From contig JBBCBC010000012.1 in the NCBI GenBank assembly GCA_037126765.1, positions 744,001 to 808,000 on the forward strand: a DNA stretch of 64,000 bases. The letters are read 5' to 3'. The notes beneath the pieces were generated by a model. That model was not told the origin of the DNA, made no database searches, and saw nothing but the letters and a program-made list of their open reading frames with translations. The position numbers were made by a program, and so were the translations under genes. The stretch's first letter is position 1. Every line of letters starts with the position of its first letter. Shown piece by piece: positions 46,761-58,628 of this stretch. The DNA comes from Stenogyne calaminthoides (taxonomy: Eukaryota > Streptophyta > Magnoliopsida > Lamiales > Lamiaceae).

Positions 46761-48554
46761 TGAATATTTAAATACAAATTTAATTCATTAATTATTACTA
46801 GCATGAATTAATCCTATATTAATTCAAATAATAATTGCAACAACATATCATGCATATAAAAAGTCACGTAAAACCACGACGGAATCTACGAGTTTACGTG
46901 AACGTACCTCCGGGATGGCAATTGGCTTTTGGTCGGATGGACTAACCAAAAGGACTTCCCAAGTATTTCCTTAGCCCTTGCTCGACAATCCGGTGGAAGG
47001 ATACTCGCGAACAATTAACAAAAAGGAAAAAATAAACTTTGTTGCACCACTTATGTGGATTTGCTAATATTTCCAGCACTTGGGAATGAACTAATCATCC
47101 CCTATTTATAGGTGAGAGAGTGGTCAAAATTTAGTGATATTTCAATGTGGGAAAAAACTTTTCTTGGTCACCAAGAAATCTTGAATATATCCCTTATATT
47201 CTTTTTCCCATAATTAAAATATTCCACAAAAAATCCCACCTCCTCTATAATAGATGATTTTTGAAAATTAAGGATGTCAAGAATCCAAGATTTGGATCTT
47301 CTTGAATTTATGAGATATTCTTGTATTTCAAGAAATACATATCTTCCATAATATCTTTTCAAGAAAATCAAGAAAAACTTTCTTGCCCTTTATTTTCAAA
47401 ATTTCGAAATATCCCTTATGAATAACCAAGTGGGAGATTTCTTGAATTTAATGAGATAATCTTGTATTCCAAGAATACATATCTCCATTCCATAACAAAA
47501 TTCAAAGAAAATCTTTCTCCCTCTTTTATCCATAAATTTCGAAAATTTAGAGGAAATATAAGCAACAATATTTATTTTATTTTAATCACCTTTTTCAGTT
47601 ATTGGACTATCTGTTGGGCTACTCAGGGGTCCTTTAGGAGAATTAAGATTGGACCTTCTAATGGATCTTGAATATCTAATATTGAGCCACAATATAATTC
47701 AAGCCCATAAATATTAATTAATCCCACTACATAATTAATATTGCACTATCCATCTTAACCCATATTACGATCAATATGGCTCCGGTCATTATTTCTCGTG
47801 TTTAAGATTATCTAGCCCATTAATTAATTCAAGCCCTTTGAAATAGCTTTCCGTTAATTAATATCTTTTGTCCTTGGTTGAGGAGCGGTTCAACATTATT
47901 ATCCCATCCGGAAACTAATTCCACTTGCAAGATTTGGTATGATAAAACTTATGAACCTCCCAAGGGGGCAAATCAAACGAGCGTACTTGCACACGATTCT
48001 TCGTATTAAATCTTAGCAATCACATGTGACCAATAATATTGCCTAAGATAAAAAGTATTGAATCTCTCTGATTCGCTACCCATGATAAGTCAAAGCAATA
48101 GTTACCAATCCCACGTGATCCTATTTAAGGGACGAAGGTTAAGAAACAACGAACCACTGAGGTCTAACTCTTCCTTGTTCAGTTCTGAAGAATTTATCCT
48201 CCTGTAGGTCCTATTCAGCGCATCAGTCATGCACTAGTGTAATCTCTTGGTCAAGACAAACCAATCTGAGCCTTACACCTCAACCTTTCGCGATGGTTGT
48301 TCATTTTCATCTAGGTCGTGAATGGCATACTTTTAGTTACAAGGGACTGTTAATTTAATCTTCTGTGATCTGGTATCACTAAATTAACTACAGTGTAACA
48401 CGTACGAATTATTGTACAGTTATGCAGTAAATATATATAACATTCAATCATATTTAAAGCATCAGTGATAAACAATTTATTTCAGTAAATAAGTCTGAAA
48501 ATTCAGTTTCGATTATACAAAGTAAAAAGCATACTTTTCAGTATAATCCCAACA
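46761..48554 (-). repeat. 5' LTR of the copia element (1794 bp)
   Basis: TGTTGGGATTATA to AATATTCA on the minus strand. Most of it is very similar to the 3' LTR, but the first 400 bp of U3 (about 48150-48554) carry clustered differences. No recognisable primer-binding site follows at 46760. Confidence 0.85.
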
Positions 48555-48572
48555 AGTAGTACTTGTTTAAAT

Positions 48573-50126
48573 TGTTGGGATATTTTACTGTTGATGAATT
48601 ATGCCAAAACATTATCAACTTGTGTTATTGAAGCTAATCTACAGATAACAAGTTGAGGGGGAACGAGAGAACAAGTTGAGGGGGAACTCATGAAAGCAGA
48701 CGAAGATGATCGAGATCAGACGAGGCTGCAGACGAGGCTGATCAAGATCAGATGAGTGAGATGAGTTTCGGAGTTAACTGATGAGCTGAGTAAAATCAAA
48801 AAAGAAGAAAAGCTAAGCCAGCTGATCAAAAGAATTAGAAGTTACCTGATCAGATGGACTTGGGATCAGAAGATCAGATGACCAGATCAGAAGACCAGAT
48901 CAGAAGAGGAGGTTGCTGATCAGAAGAGGAGCAGATGAGACTGATCGAGATCAGACGTGATCGAGATCAGATAAGATAACCTGATGCAACTAACCTGATA
49001 TGCTAACCTGATGTACTAATCTGATGCAGATAAACTGATATGTTGAACTAATGCTATACTGATCTGATCAGGTGAGCTGATCAGATCAGGCGAGAAGTCT
49101 TCTGAGACAAGTCATCTGAAGTCATGTTCACTGAGAATCAGAACACCACTGATCAGATAACCTGAGTCAAGTGACCTGAGGGTCAGGATGTCTGAAGTCA
49201 GAAGAGCTGAACTCAGTTAGCCTGAGTGTCAGTATACCTGATCAGACAAGGTCCGCTGAAGAGAAGTCTGCTGAATCAAGAATCCTGAGTAAAAGTATCC
49301 TGAGACTCAGAAGAATCCTGAAGACTCAGAGAACCCTGAAGACTCAGAAGATCCTGAAGAATATAGCCGTTAGATTCAGCTGACGTGGACCAATGAAAGG
49401 AAGACAACCAGCCTGAAAAAGCTGCAGAACTTACAGAATAAGTATGGATTTGAATGTGATTCTCTCCAACGGTAACATTAAAATCCACACTATAAATACA
49501 AGGTCTTCCATCAAATTAAGTGTGGGAATCGTGTAAAAAGATGCTATCAAGCCAAGAGCCATATCTTAAAGCATTCCCACCATAGAACACAAGTCTGTAG
49601 ATATACAAATATATTCAAAGAGTGTTCTACCCTAGATCTAAGCACAAATGTAATATCCTAAGCTTAGAGAGATTTTCTCACCCTTAGCATTGAGGCTAAA
49701 CAAATGTAAGGGAAAATCTCACCATAGTTGGAGACAACACCAAATCCAAACCCCGTTCTCGTAAGAGATAACTCGTGGTGAAGTGAGGTAGTTGTTAAGC
49801 AATCTCGTGGAGGGAGATAAGTCCCGTTGGAGTGTGAACTCGATAAATATCTGTAGGCAATCCTGTGGAGGGAGATAAGTCCCGTTTGAAGGAATTTTCC
49901 TAGGAACATGGAGAGTGGATGTAGGAGCTTGAGTCTCCGAACCACTATACTTTGATGTGTTCTTTATTGGTTTATGTTTTTACTTGTCATATGCATTTGA
50001 TTATAAGCAAAACACATCACATAGATTTAAAAGCAAAATAAATTTGGAATCACCATTCCTTCACCCCTGTTTTATATGCATTACATGATTTTTTCGCATT
50101 TCATGGGTTTTTCACCGGGACCAACA
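48573..50126 (+). mobile_element. Solo LTR (1554 bp) with perfect 5-bp target duplication
   Basis: It starts TGTTGGGATATT and ends GGGACCAACA, flanked by TAAAT at 48568-48572 and 50127-50131. A TATA box (CTATAAATAC, 49490-49499) sits after a U3 rich in CTGATCAG, GATCAGA and CCTGAAGACTCAGA motifs (about 48700-49370). No coding domain follows, so the internal part has been lost by LTR-LTR recombination. It lies inside minisatellite array 2. Probably a copia family, from the TGTTGGGA end, but not proven. Confidence 0.85.
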
Positions 50127-50675
50127 TAAATTGAAAAGTAGTACTTGTTTAAATGAAAGTATTACTTGTTAAATGAAAAATATTACTTAAGTTTAAATAG
50201 AAAAGTAGTACTTGTTTAAATAGAAAAGTAATACTTGTTTAAATAGAAAAGTAGTACTTGTTTAAATGAAAAGTAGTACTTGTTTAAATTGAAAAGTAGT
50301 ACTTGTTTAAATTGAAAAGTAATACTTGGTTAAATGAAAAGTATTACTTGTTTAAATTAAAAGTATTGTTTAAATAATAGAAAGTATTACTTGTTTAAAT
50401 GAAAGGTATTACTTGTTTAAATGAAAAGTATTACTTGTTTAAATAGAAAAGTAGTACTTGTTTAAATGAAAAGTACTACTTGTTTAAATGAAAAGTATTA
50501 CTTGTTTAAATAGAAAAGTATTGTTTGTTTAAATAGAAAAGTAGTACTTGTTTAAATGAAAAGTAGTACTTGTTTAAATGAAAAGTATTATTTGTTTAAA
50601 TGAAAGGTATTATTTGTTTAAATGAGAAGTATTACTTGTTTAAATGAAAAGTAATATTTGTTAAAATGCAAAGTA
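50127..50675 (-). repeat. 22-bp minisatellite (array 2)
   Basis: About 24 units of AAGTA(G/T)TACTTGTTTAAATGA. The array begins at 48555 and is split by the solo LTR. It has the same unit as array 1 in the CACTA element, but inverted. Confidence 0.9.
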
Positions 50676-50689
50676 TTATGATTAGAGGT

Positions 50690-52322
50690 GAAATTGAGTG
50701 AGTTACGAGCGAGTTTTAGCCATGTTTTGAGTGTTTTTAGTGATATTCTTGTGTTGATTGAGCATAATCTGTATAAAATCACTAATTTGCTTCTTTGGTT
50801 TGTATAACAGGAAAGGGGGCTGAAAATGGAGCTCGTGAGACTTCGCGGTGCATGAATCGGACTCCCGGTTGAAAAGATATGAAAGAAACACTGAAAAGTA
50901 TTAGTTGAAGGGAAGAAAGGTGATAGAAGGACGAGGTCGAGCACTTACAGCTCGACCAATGCGGTCGAGTAGACGGAAATCCAGGCATGAAGAGGTGCTC
51001 GATCAGGTGTGGTCGAGCAAAATCGCTCGACCAAGAAGTGTCGTCGAGCGGGCAAAAGTCCAGCGATCATTAGGCGCTCGACCAGGTGTGGTCGAACGAA
51101 ACTGCTCGACCAAGGAATGTGCTTGAGTGGTCTGAGAGTTCAGCGATCCATAGGCGCTCGATCAAATCAAGTTGTCGAGCGATACTGCTCGACCAAGTGC
51201 CGTGCTCGAGCGGTCTGAGAAGCGGGATATATAAGGCAGATGGGAAAAATTTGAAGGGAGGACGTTTTTTGGCAGAAGGAAAAAGGATAAGAATTAGATA
51301 GGAAAAATAGAAGAACAAGCATCCTAGGGTTCTAAGTAGAAGGAGAGAAATTCATCCACGAGAAACACGATTTGATTCACAAATTTACTGGTTTACATTC
51401 TAGTTTTCTGAATTTGCTTTGTAGAATTTCTCAGTTTTTCTTATTTCCTGAACAAGAATTCTAGGGTTTATGTGTTTATTTCATCCAATACTATATTTTG
51501 CTACTTGAATTCAATTTAATAATCATAGTTGATTAGGTTTATGTATTATTGTCTGATGAGTTCTGTAATTAAATTTGTTATTTGTGATTTGTCGATCAAG
51601 ATGGTAGGCTAAACCTTTGATTGCTTTGGATAGGATGATCGCGTAGAAATAGTGAATTGGTTAGACGATTAGGATGATTCGAGGAGTACATTGAATAATC
51701 TTCTTAAATTGCTAATTTGGATAACTAATCCAATAAAAACCATTGAGTTGAGTACGAAAGTTGTTAAAGAGAGGACGACCGAATCACTCTTTTCAACGAA
51801 TAGGCTTAAGGAGAGGGTTTGTGACGGGGTTGGTAATATACCGGTTCATTTAGGGAGGACGGTCGAATCACCCCACTTGAATAAGGGCTATAGTAATTAA
51901 GCACAATCTTAATAACTTGGTTATTTGGTATGTGAGGTAAAGAGGGTAGTAGTTGAGTAATCGGGGATAAAAACCGAGCTTTTGCTATACCTTATTTAGT
52001 GCGGGATTAGGGAAGTTGATTGCCTAGTTTTAGTACACCTAGAATTACTCTTTTGTACACCACGATAGTCCTCGTCGCCAAACCAATTCCGATAGTATAC
52101 GTAGGGATTCCTGTCTAAAGCAATATTCTCCAATATTTGCACTTCATCTGAAGTTAGTGTAATCGTTGTCAATTGCTTATTTCTTGTTGAATCAATAGTA
52201 GTGAAATAGATCTATCAAATTGCATCCATATTAGTTACGAAGCAAAGATTTCCAGGGATTTACACGCATACGAAACTTCCTTTGGGTTCGATACTACTTG
52301 GTCTAAATATTTACCCTTGCTA
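50690..52322 (+). mobile_element. LTR-like segment of an unassigned retrotransposon
   Basis: A TATA box (GATATATAAGG, near 51225) follows a quasi-tandem array (50940-51225). Downstream is leader-like sequence with a CCTAGGGTTCT motif. The segment ends GGGTTCGATACTACTTGG ... CCCTTGCTACA, which resembles the end region of some plant gypsy elements. Exact borders and target duplication could not be fixed. It joins directly to the broken copia ORF at about 52340. Confidence 0.45.
50940..51225 (+). repeat. CTCGACCA/TCGAGCG quasi-tandem array
   Basis: Units with GCTCGACCA, TGGTCGAGC and AGCGATC.(A)TAGGCGCTCGA recur three to four times with a period of about 85 bp. The dyad TCGAGC/GCTCGA dominates. 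It lies just upstream of the TATA box. Confidence 0.8.
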
Positions 52323-52339
52323 CAGTGATCCCATACTCT

Positions 52340-53843
52340 TGGGGGGTAACTTCAATCTCTTTATTCATGGCTAAAACCCAATTTTCATCTTTAATAGCTT
52401 GTTTATAGGTTTTAGGTTCCACAATTTGAGAGATTGAAGTAGTGAAAGCTCTATATGCAGATGAAAGCGTGTCAGTGGAGAGATAGTCAGAAATAGGATA
52501 TTTAATTAACATATTTGTCTTTTTAGAGGTATTAGTGATTGAATCAGGCAAACTAGTTTTGTATATATCTAGATAGGTAGGAGTATGTCTTACCCTTTCT
52601 GATCTTCTGAGGTTATCAGGCAAAACACCATTAGGTTCAATTTGTTGTAAAACATTGGTATGATCATGTATAGCAGTATTATCATCATGTAAAGTAGAAT
52701 AAATGTCAACAATAGAATCATCTATACTGTTAGATTGAATATTATCAGTGGAAGGTGTAATGACAGTAGGAGTGTGTGACATATTTCCAGGATGTGGTTC
52801 ATCATAAAGAATAGTATCATGTGAATGAAGAGTAGCTTGATCAAAATCAGAAATGAGTTGATCAATGAACTTATCAGTGTGACTTTTATCAGAATAAGGA
52901 AAAATTTGTTAAAAAAACTTCACATCTCTTGAAATAAAAAGTTTCTCAGTGGACATATCATAACATCTATATCCTTTAGTACCAAAAGGGTAGCCTAGAA
53001 ACACACATTCTGTAGACCTTGGATCAAATTTTCCTCTATGAGCAGATAAAGTACCAGCAAAACATAAACATCCAAAACATCTAATATATGAAAGATCAGG
53101 GATTTTCTTATACAACATTTCAAAAGGGGGTTTGTTTTGTAAAACATAAGATGGGGGTCTATTAATGATATGAGATGCAGTTTGTACACAGAAACTCCAA
53201 AATTTCAAAGGCATACAAGACTGAAAAAGTAATGCTCTTGCAACTTGTAATAAATGTTGATGTTTTCTTTCCACAACACCATTTTGTTGAGGAGTTTCAA
53301 CACAAGAAGTTTGATGAACAATGCCCAAGGTATGGTAAAAATCATGTAATAAAAATTCAGTGTCATTATCACTTCTAAGAGTTTTGACTTTGGTTTGAAA
53401 TTGAGTTTGAACCATTTTGACAAAATTTTCAAGATATAATTTGACATCGTTATTTGCCTTCAACATATAAACCCAAGTACATCTAGTGTAATCATCCACA
53501 ATTGTGATAAAGTACTTATTTTCACTTAAAAAGGGATAGAGAAAGGACCCCAAACATCACAGTGAATGAGATCAAACACGGCAATTGAAATAGAGTTACT
53601 AACAGGAAATGAAGTTCTTTTCTGTTTAGCAAGGGGATAGATATCACAAACATGATTTTTCAAAAGTTTATTCAATTGTTTTGGCATATTAGGCAGAGTA
53701 GTAAGTTCCAACAACTTCTTATTAGAAGCATGGCCTAACGTTGAATGCCACAAAACAAGATTAAAAGTATTGACATTAGAAGCAAATCTAACTGGAACTG
53801 ACTTGATGCAATATAAACCTCCATACTGTTCAGTAGTACCAAT
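52340..53843 (-). pseudogene. Ty1/copia pol fragment (pre-integrase, integrase, start of RT)
   Basis: On the minus strand: LWHSTLGHASNKKLLEL (about 53700-53755), then HCDVWGPF, IVDDYTRCTWVYML, LRSDNDTEF and TPQQNGVVERKH. This supplies the D, D and E of integrase. Then come FLGYPFGTKGYRCYD and, near 52365-52410, EPKTYKQAIKDENWVLAMNKEIE at the start of RT. The pre-integrase zinc motif has CDIY instead of CxxC. The frame breaks near 53540 and 52910. The left end stops abruptly at RT. The right end is interrupted at 53844 by element R. Confidence 0.88.
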
Positions 53844-54761
53844 TGTTGTGTTCGATATAATAAATCAGGATTAATCGAACATCAAAGAGCGACACATGTA
53901 ATATTCGAACAAAGTAATCATGCCTGGTGGATAAGTTACTTTTTGTTCGCCAACCGATCAGAATTGCTCGACCAGCCTACCGAACAAACGTATCCGCTAC
54001 TCAGGTCAGGAAAGAAGGAATCAGATAAGCTAAATCGAGAAGGCCATAAGCAAAACTGAGGATTCAGGCGGCCAAAATACTCGGAAATCCTGAAGGGTCA
54101 GAGTGCTCGACACTCAAATATCCCGAAGACCCAAATATCCTGAGGGCTCAGTGTGCTCGAGGAGGACAATCTTCCAGCATAAAACTGACATGATTAAAGA
54201 GGCGAACAAAACATCCAACCGAACAAGAGATTAATTTGGACGATCAAAAGAGCATCCTACAGACAAAGCTAGCACGAAGATCAATCTAGAAGACGAAGCT
54301 GGAAACATGGCAACACCACCGGGGTTCTTGCATGATCTAAAGACTCCAGCTCATGCTATACCAACCCAGCTCATGCTTACCGGAGTGCTATAAAGGGAAG
54401 AAAAAAAAAAGAAGAAGATAAGGGTTAGGAAAAATAGCCTACAAAAATCCCCTGCAGAGAGAGAGGAACTAAAAAAATTCGAAAGTGATCATCCACATAT
54501 ACAAAACCCTAGCACTCATTTTGCTAATGAAAAAATTATCTTTATCTCGCATCGATTCATCTTCATTAGATGTATCAAGAACTGTGACGTGTGAAGCTCA
54601 TAATACAATATCTCGGCTTGGTATGCCCCAGAGTAGTCATTTCTTTTAACTGGGTCAACAAATTCATCTTATTTACCGTTTATTTTACACGTATATGTTT
54701 TGTTTGCGAGTTGTTACCAAATTAACCACATAATATTCATCAACTAAAACGACTCGCGACA
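53844..54761 (+). repeat. 5' LTR of element R (918 bp)
   Basis: TGTTGTGTTCGATATAA to GACTCGCGACA. TATA box (GCTATAAAGGG) at about 54388-54398. Matches the LTR of L at both ends. The short-repeat part is smaller (54060-54160). Confidence 0.9.
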
Positions 54762-54762
54762 A

Positions 54763-54780
54763 TTGGCGCTAAAAGGAGGG
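54763..54780 (+). promoter_or_regulatory. Primer-binding site of element R
   Basis: TTGGCGCTAAAAGGAGGG directly after the LTR. Equivalent to 8397-8414 in element L. Confidence 0.6.
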
Positions 54781-54851
54781 TGATATATAAAAAAAAATAA
54801 ACCAACCCATACACGAACCCCTAGTTAGCCGAGGCAGAAAAAAGAAATAAA

Positions 54852-56450
54852 ATGCCTCAATCTAGGAACACACAAACGGAGAGGTCGGAACAAAGCCGAC
54901 CATATGACCGTAAAGAGGCCCAGCGTCAGCCTCATAAAGATCAGGCAGTGGAGACTATCAATCTTGAGGATATAGCCAATGATCCGGCGGCCACTACAAA
55001 AGCCATCACTTTCTTGTTGCGAGCACAGAAAGAGAGGGCCGAAAAAGAATTGGCAAAGTTAGAAGCTCAAAAGCATGAAGAGCAACACTCGCATACACCC
55101 GACAGCGAGCAAGTTAAAAAGAAAACTGCAAAGCGGGCCAGTAAAAAAGCCGATGATACGTCGGATGACGAAACGACCTCGCGGGTCTAGACCATCAACG
55201 TTTGGGACGTTTGAGGCTCTCCGCCAAAGACCGAATCGGCAATAATAGGCGACAGGATCCAGGAAAAGGACATCCAATAGAGATGCCCGCACATTCAGAT
55301 CTTCATAAGCATCCGCATGCCGAACAAAAATCGGCGGGAACAAAGTTGTCTATCCATCACCGATTGGGTAGTCAAGGACAAACTTGGAGAGGGGGACTGC
55401 CCCATCACGAGCATGATCCACGGGATCCTCATGATGGGAAACAGCCCCAATCTAAGTCTATCAATCCCACAAAATTTGCGGAAATGCAAAAAGCCATCGA
55501 GGGAATACAGGCCGACCTGGCCGCGACTAAGAGCCACCATCGAAGCGAGCACCATACCGCCGCCGCCATTATCACCGGCGATCATGGTGGTCAAGTACAA
55601 GAGAAAGTCGCAAAGACCCGACCGCCAATTCCCATTTTCGATGCTGAGTCGGATCCTCATGTCCATCTCAGCAAATATTCAGACTTTATGATCGCGATGG
55701 GGGCTACAGATGCGACGCAGTGCCGATCATTCCCCATGACTTTGGGTGATCGGGCACATAGGTGGTTTACTACTTTACCCTTTTGCATCCATCACATCTT
55801 TTCGCACAAATGGGGCGGCAATTTTTGTCCCACTTTTCATCCATGTGTGCTTTCTGCCTGCCAAAACAAAGGTTGGCGCATGACTTTTCCCAACTAAAAG
55901 GTGAGTCGATCGAGCATACATAGAAAGATTTGATAAATGTTTGTATGATGGAGCCCCGGTTGAAGAGGACGCTAAGATCCTCGCGGTGTGGTGGAGGCCC
56001 CGACTTTAAATCTGAGACATGTGGAAGGCCATGCATCAAGATTGGCGAACTCATACTTAGAGTTTCGAGAGAGCGGCGACTAAAATCATAGCCATGCAAG
56101 ATTTTGCTCGACAATCACAATTGAGACAGAGCCTATCGCTAGGAAAGTTTTCGGAAAGAAAACGACGAATGAATGAGGGGGTACAGACCCCGTGCTCTTT
56201 CAAACCTTTTGAAGAAATAATAGAAGAAAACGCCCATTTAAGTCTCTTGGGCGTTTAGTAAAACTATCTTTAACCAAATTAAAGATCGGGACATGTTGGA
56301 CAAAGCCAAGAAGAATTGTAATGGATAAGCGTCGACTTAACGCTTCCAAACATGTAATTATCATGAGTACATCGGGCACAATACAGAAAATTGCCGCGAT
56401 TTACTCGCCAACTTTGGAAGCTATATGAAGAAAATCGCCTTTCCCAGTTC
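54852..56450 (+). pseudogene. gag of element R
   Basis: The start ATG at 54852 gives MPQSRNTQ, then VETINLEDIANDP and a Lys/Glu-rich helix to the stop at 55190. After a frameshift the capsid block continues: RPPIPIFDAESDPHVHLSKY and HRWFTTLP (55615-55785). A zinc-knuckle remnant, HEYIGHNTENC, lies near 56350-56400. Several frameshifts lie between 55190 and 56300. Gag would assemble the particle. Confidence 0.85.
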
Positions 56451-56621
56451 TTAAAAAGCTCGATAACGAGGATTCGCAAGCGTAAAAAACGGAAGATCAA
56501 GGGGAAGTTTAAAGGCCGAACAAACATCCGACGGTGATCCCGAAGAATCACGTAAGAGATCCAAACGCCCAAAAGAGGGCCTCCTACTGTGGGAAGAGGT
56601 CGAGAAAGCCAATAAATCCAC

Positions 56622-57296
56622 ATGATACGTCCTGAATATGGCCCTGTGGGTGGATGTTACCAGGCACCAACGTTATCTAACAGATGCAAAAAGATGGAGA
56701 TGCGTGCCATGCAGGACATCCATCAGGTGAAGGTGGCGAGCACATCATCTAGTTCCCCACCTACACACCAAATTATTTTTTCAGAGGACGGTCTCGACGG
56801 AATTATAACTCCCCACAACGACTCCTTAACCATCAGTGCTCGTCTCCTTGGGTTGAAGGTACATCGCCTCTTAGTTGATACTGGAGCTTATGCGAACATT
56901 TTGTTCGTCAATACCCTTCGCCAGATGGAAAAACAAGTTGGGGATTTGAGCAGTTATATTGAACCATGTAATCATACTATAATGGGTTTTGGGGAATTTG
57001 TAACCCAACCCTATGGCATGATTAGGTTAGGAGTAAAGCTAGAATCAACTTTGAATTCGGACATTCGACGAACTAGGATGTTAGATTTTGTAATCGCGAT
57101 GTTCGATCTACTTATAACTAAGGGTTCTCTAGGTCGCCCGTTTATTCAGAATTCAAAGCGGCACGTTTCTCTACGTATTATTATTGTGTTAAATTTCCGA
57201 CCACAAGATGGAGCAGGAAGTGTAAAAGGAGATCAAAAAAAGCTCGAGATTGTTTGCTATCATGTGTACCAGAAAAACAAAATATTGTTAACATGA
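56622..57296 (+). pseudogene. Aspartic protease region of element R
   Basis: HRLLVDTGAYANILFVNTL (about residues 81-100) includes the DTG catalytic motif, followed by IEPCNHTIMGFGEFVTQP. It ends at a stop or frameshift after GDQKK near 57240-57296. The frame upstream resembles the gag-protease linker. Confidence 0.8.
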
Positions 57297-57426
57297 TGGA
57301 ACAAATAGGGGAGATTGGTGAGTCAAGCCAGCGAGCAAAAACCCCGCTTAAACATTTTCAAAGCGAACATAAGTTCGACGGGCATAACTTTCGCCCGAGC
57401 AGAAGAATCGCGAACACAGATTCGGG

Positions 57427-58482
57427 TTGGCAACTAGTTCCCCGGATCTCCTAGATCAAATGAATATCGATCTGCGTAAGCGAGCAACGGACCTAGAGCC
57501 TCGCATAGGTTTTGAACCCATGGAGGTTGATGACGACCACCGGGGGTCCATCCAAGATCCTCGGTGGAAGCAAAAAAGAAAGCAGGCAACCCCTATTGAG
57601 CAACTAGAGCCAATCAGTATCGACCCGAACAGACCCGAGTTAGAAGTGTTCGTTGGCTCAGAAATACCTGAACCAATCCGAACAGAAATGATTGCTTACC
57701 TTCAAGCAAACTTAGATGTGTTCGCATGGTCACACGAGGACATGGTTGGAATAGATCCAGAGCATGCCTGCCACTCCCTCAACCTCGATCCAATACAAGC
57801 TCCAGTTGTCCAAAAACGCATAAAGTTTAGTCCAGAACAATATGCGGCGATGAATAATGAAATCAAAAAGCTACTTGACAACAAACTGATCCGAGAGGTA
57901 AAATGCCCAAGATGGCTTGCGAACCCTGTGCTCGTTCGCAAATCCAATGGATCTTGGAGACTGTGTATTGATTTCACTGATTTGAATAAGGCATGTCCAA
58001 AAGATAATTTTCCGATGCCGCACATTGATTATTTGGTTGATAATACAGCGGGCCATGAACTCATGACTTTCATGGATGCATTTGCTGGTTATCACCAAAT
58101 ACCCATGCATCCTGACGATCAAAAGGATACGGCATTCTGCAGTGAAAAGAATATGTACTGCTGGCAACGCATGCCTTTCGGACTAAAGAATGCCGGAGCA
58201 ACATATCAACGTTTGGTGAACAAGATGTTCGACGAATACATCGGCCGGACAATTGAAGTATACATTGATGATATTGTGGTAAAGAGCGAACATAAGGAAG
58301 ACCACATCATCCACCTCACACAAACGTTCGATATACTCAGGAAATACAATATGAAGTTAAATCCCAAGAAATGTAGCTTTGGGGTTCACTCAGGGAAATT
58401 CCTCGGACATATGGTTAGTCAACGGGGGATTGAAGCGAACCCATCAAAGATTCAAGCCATGCTCGATATGCAAGCCCCTTAA
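57427..58482 (+). pseudogene. Reverse transcriptase of element R
   Basis: A 351-residue open block. LDVFAWSHEDMVGIDPEH (about residues 94-111) is typical of Tat/Athila-like elements. Next come KCPRWLANPVLVRKSNGSWR, FMDAFAGYHQIPM, MPFGLKNAGATYQR and VYIDDIVVKS (YIDD at 58261-58272). The RT core is well preserved up to FLGHMVSQRGIEANP. The frame shifts near 58470. It would synthesise cDNA from a tRNA primer. Confidence 0.9.
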
Positions 58483-58628
58483 ATTTGAAAGAGGTCCAAA
58501 AGTTAACCGGACGGTTAGCCTCCGTGAGCCGATTTATATCTTAACCGGGGACAAATGTAAACCTTTCTTTGATACATTAAAGGGGGAAATTTCAGTGGAC
58601 CGAGCATTGCCAAAATGCATTTGAATCA

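Larger units (their letters stand above)
39494..48554 (-). mobile_element. Ty1/copia LTR retrotransposon, both LTRs, decayed
   Basis: Two directly repeated LTRs (46761-48554 is 5', 39494-41314 is 3') enclose gag, a GAG-pre-integrase block, integrase, RT and RNase H in copia order on the minus strand. A polypurine tract (AAGTGGGAGAT, 41315-41325) precedes the 3' LTR. All domains carry stops or frameshifts. The outer flanks (AAAAT at 39489-39493, AGTAG at 48555-48559) do not match, so this is not a simple single insertion. Confidence 0.9.
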
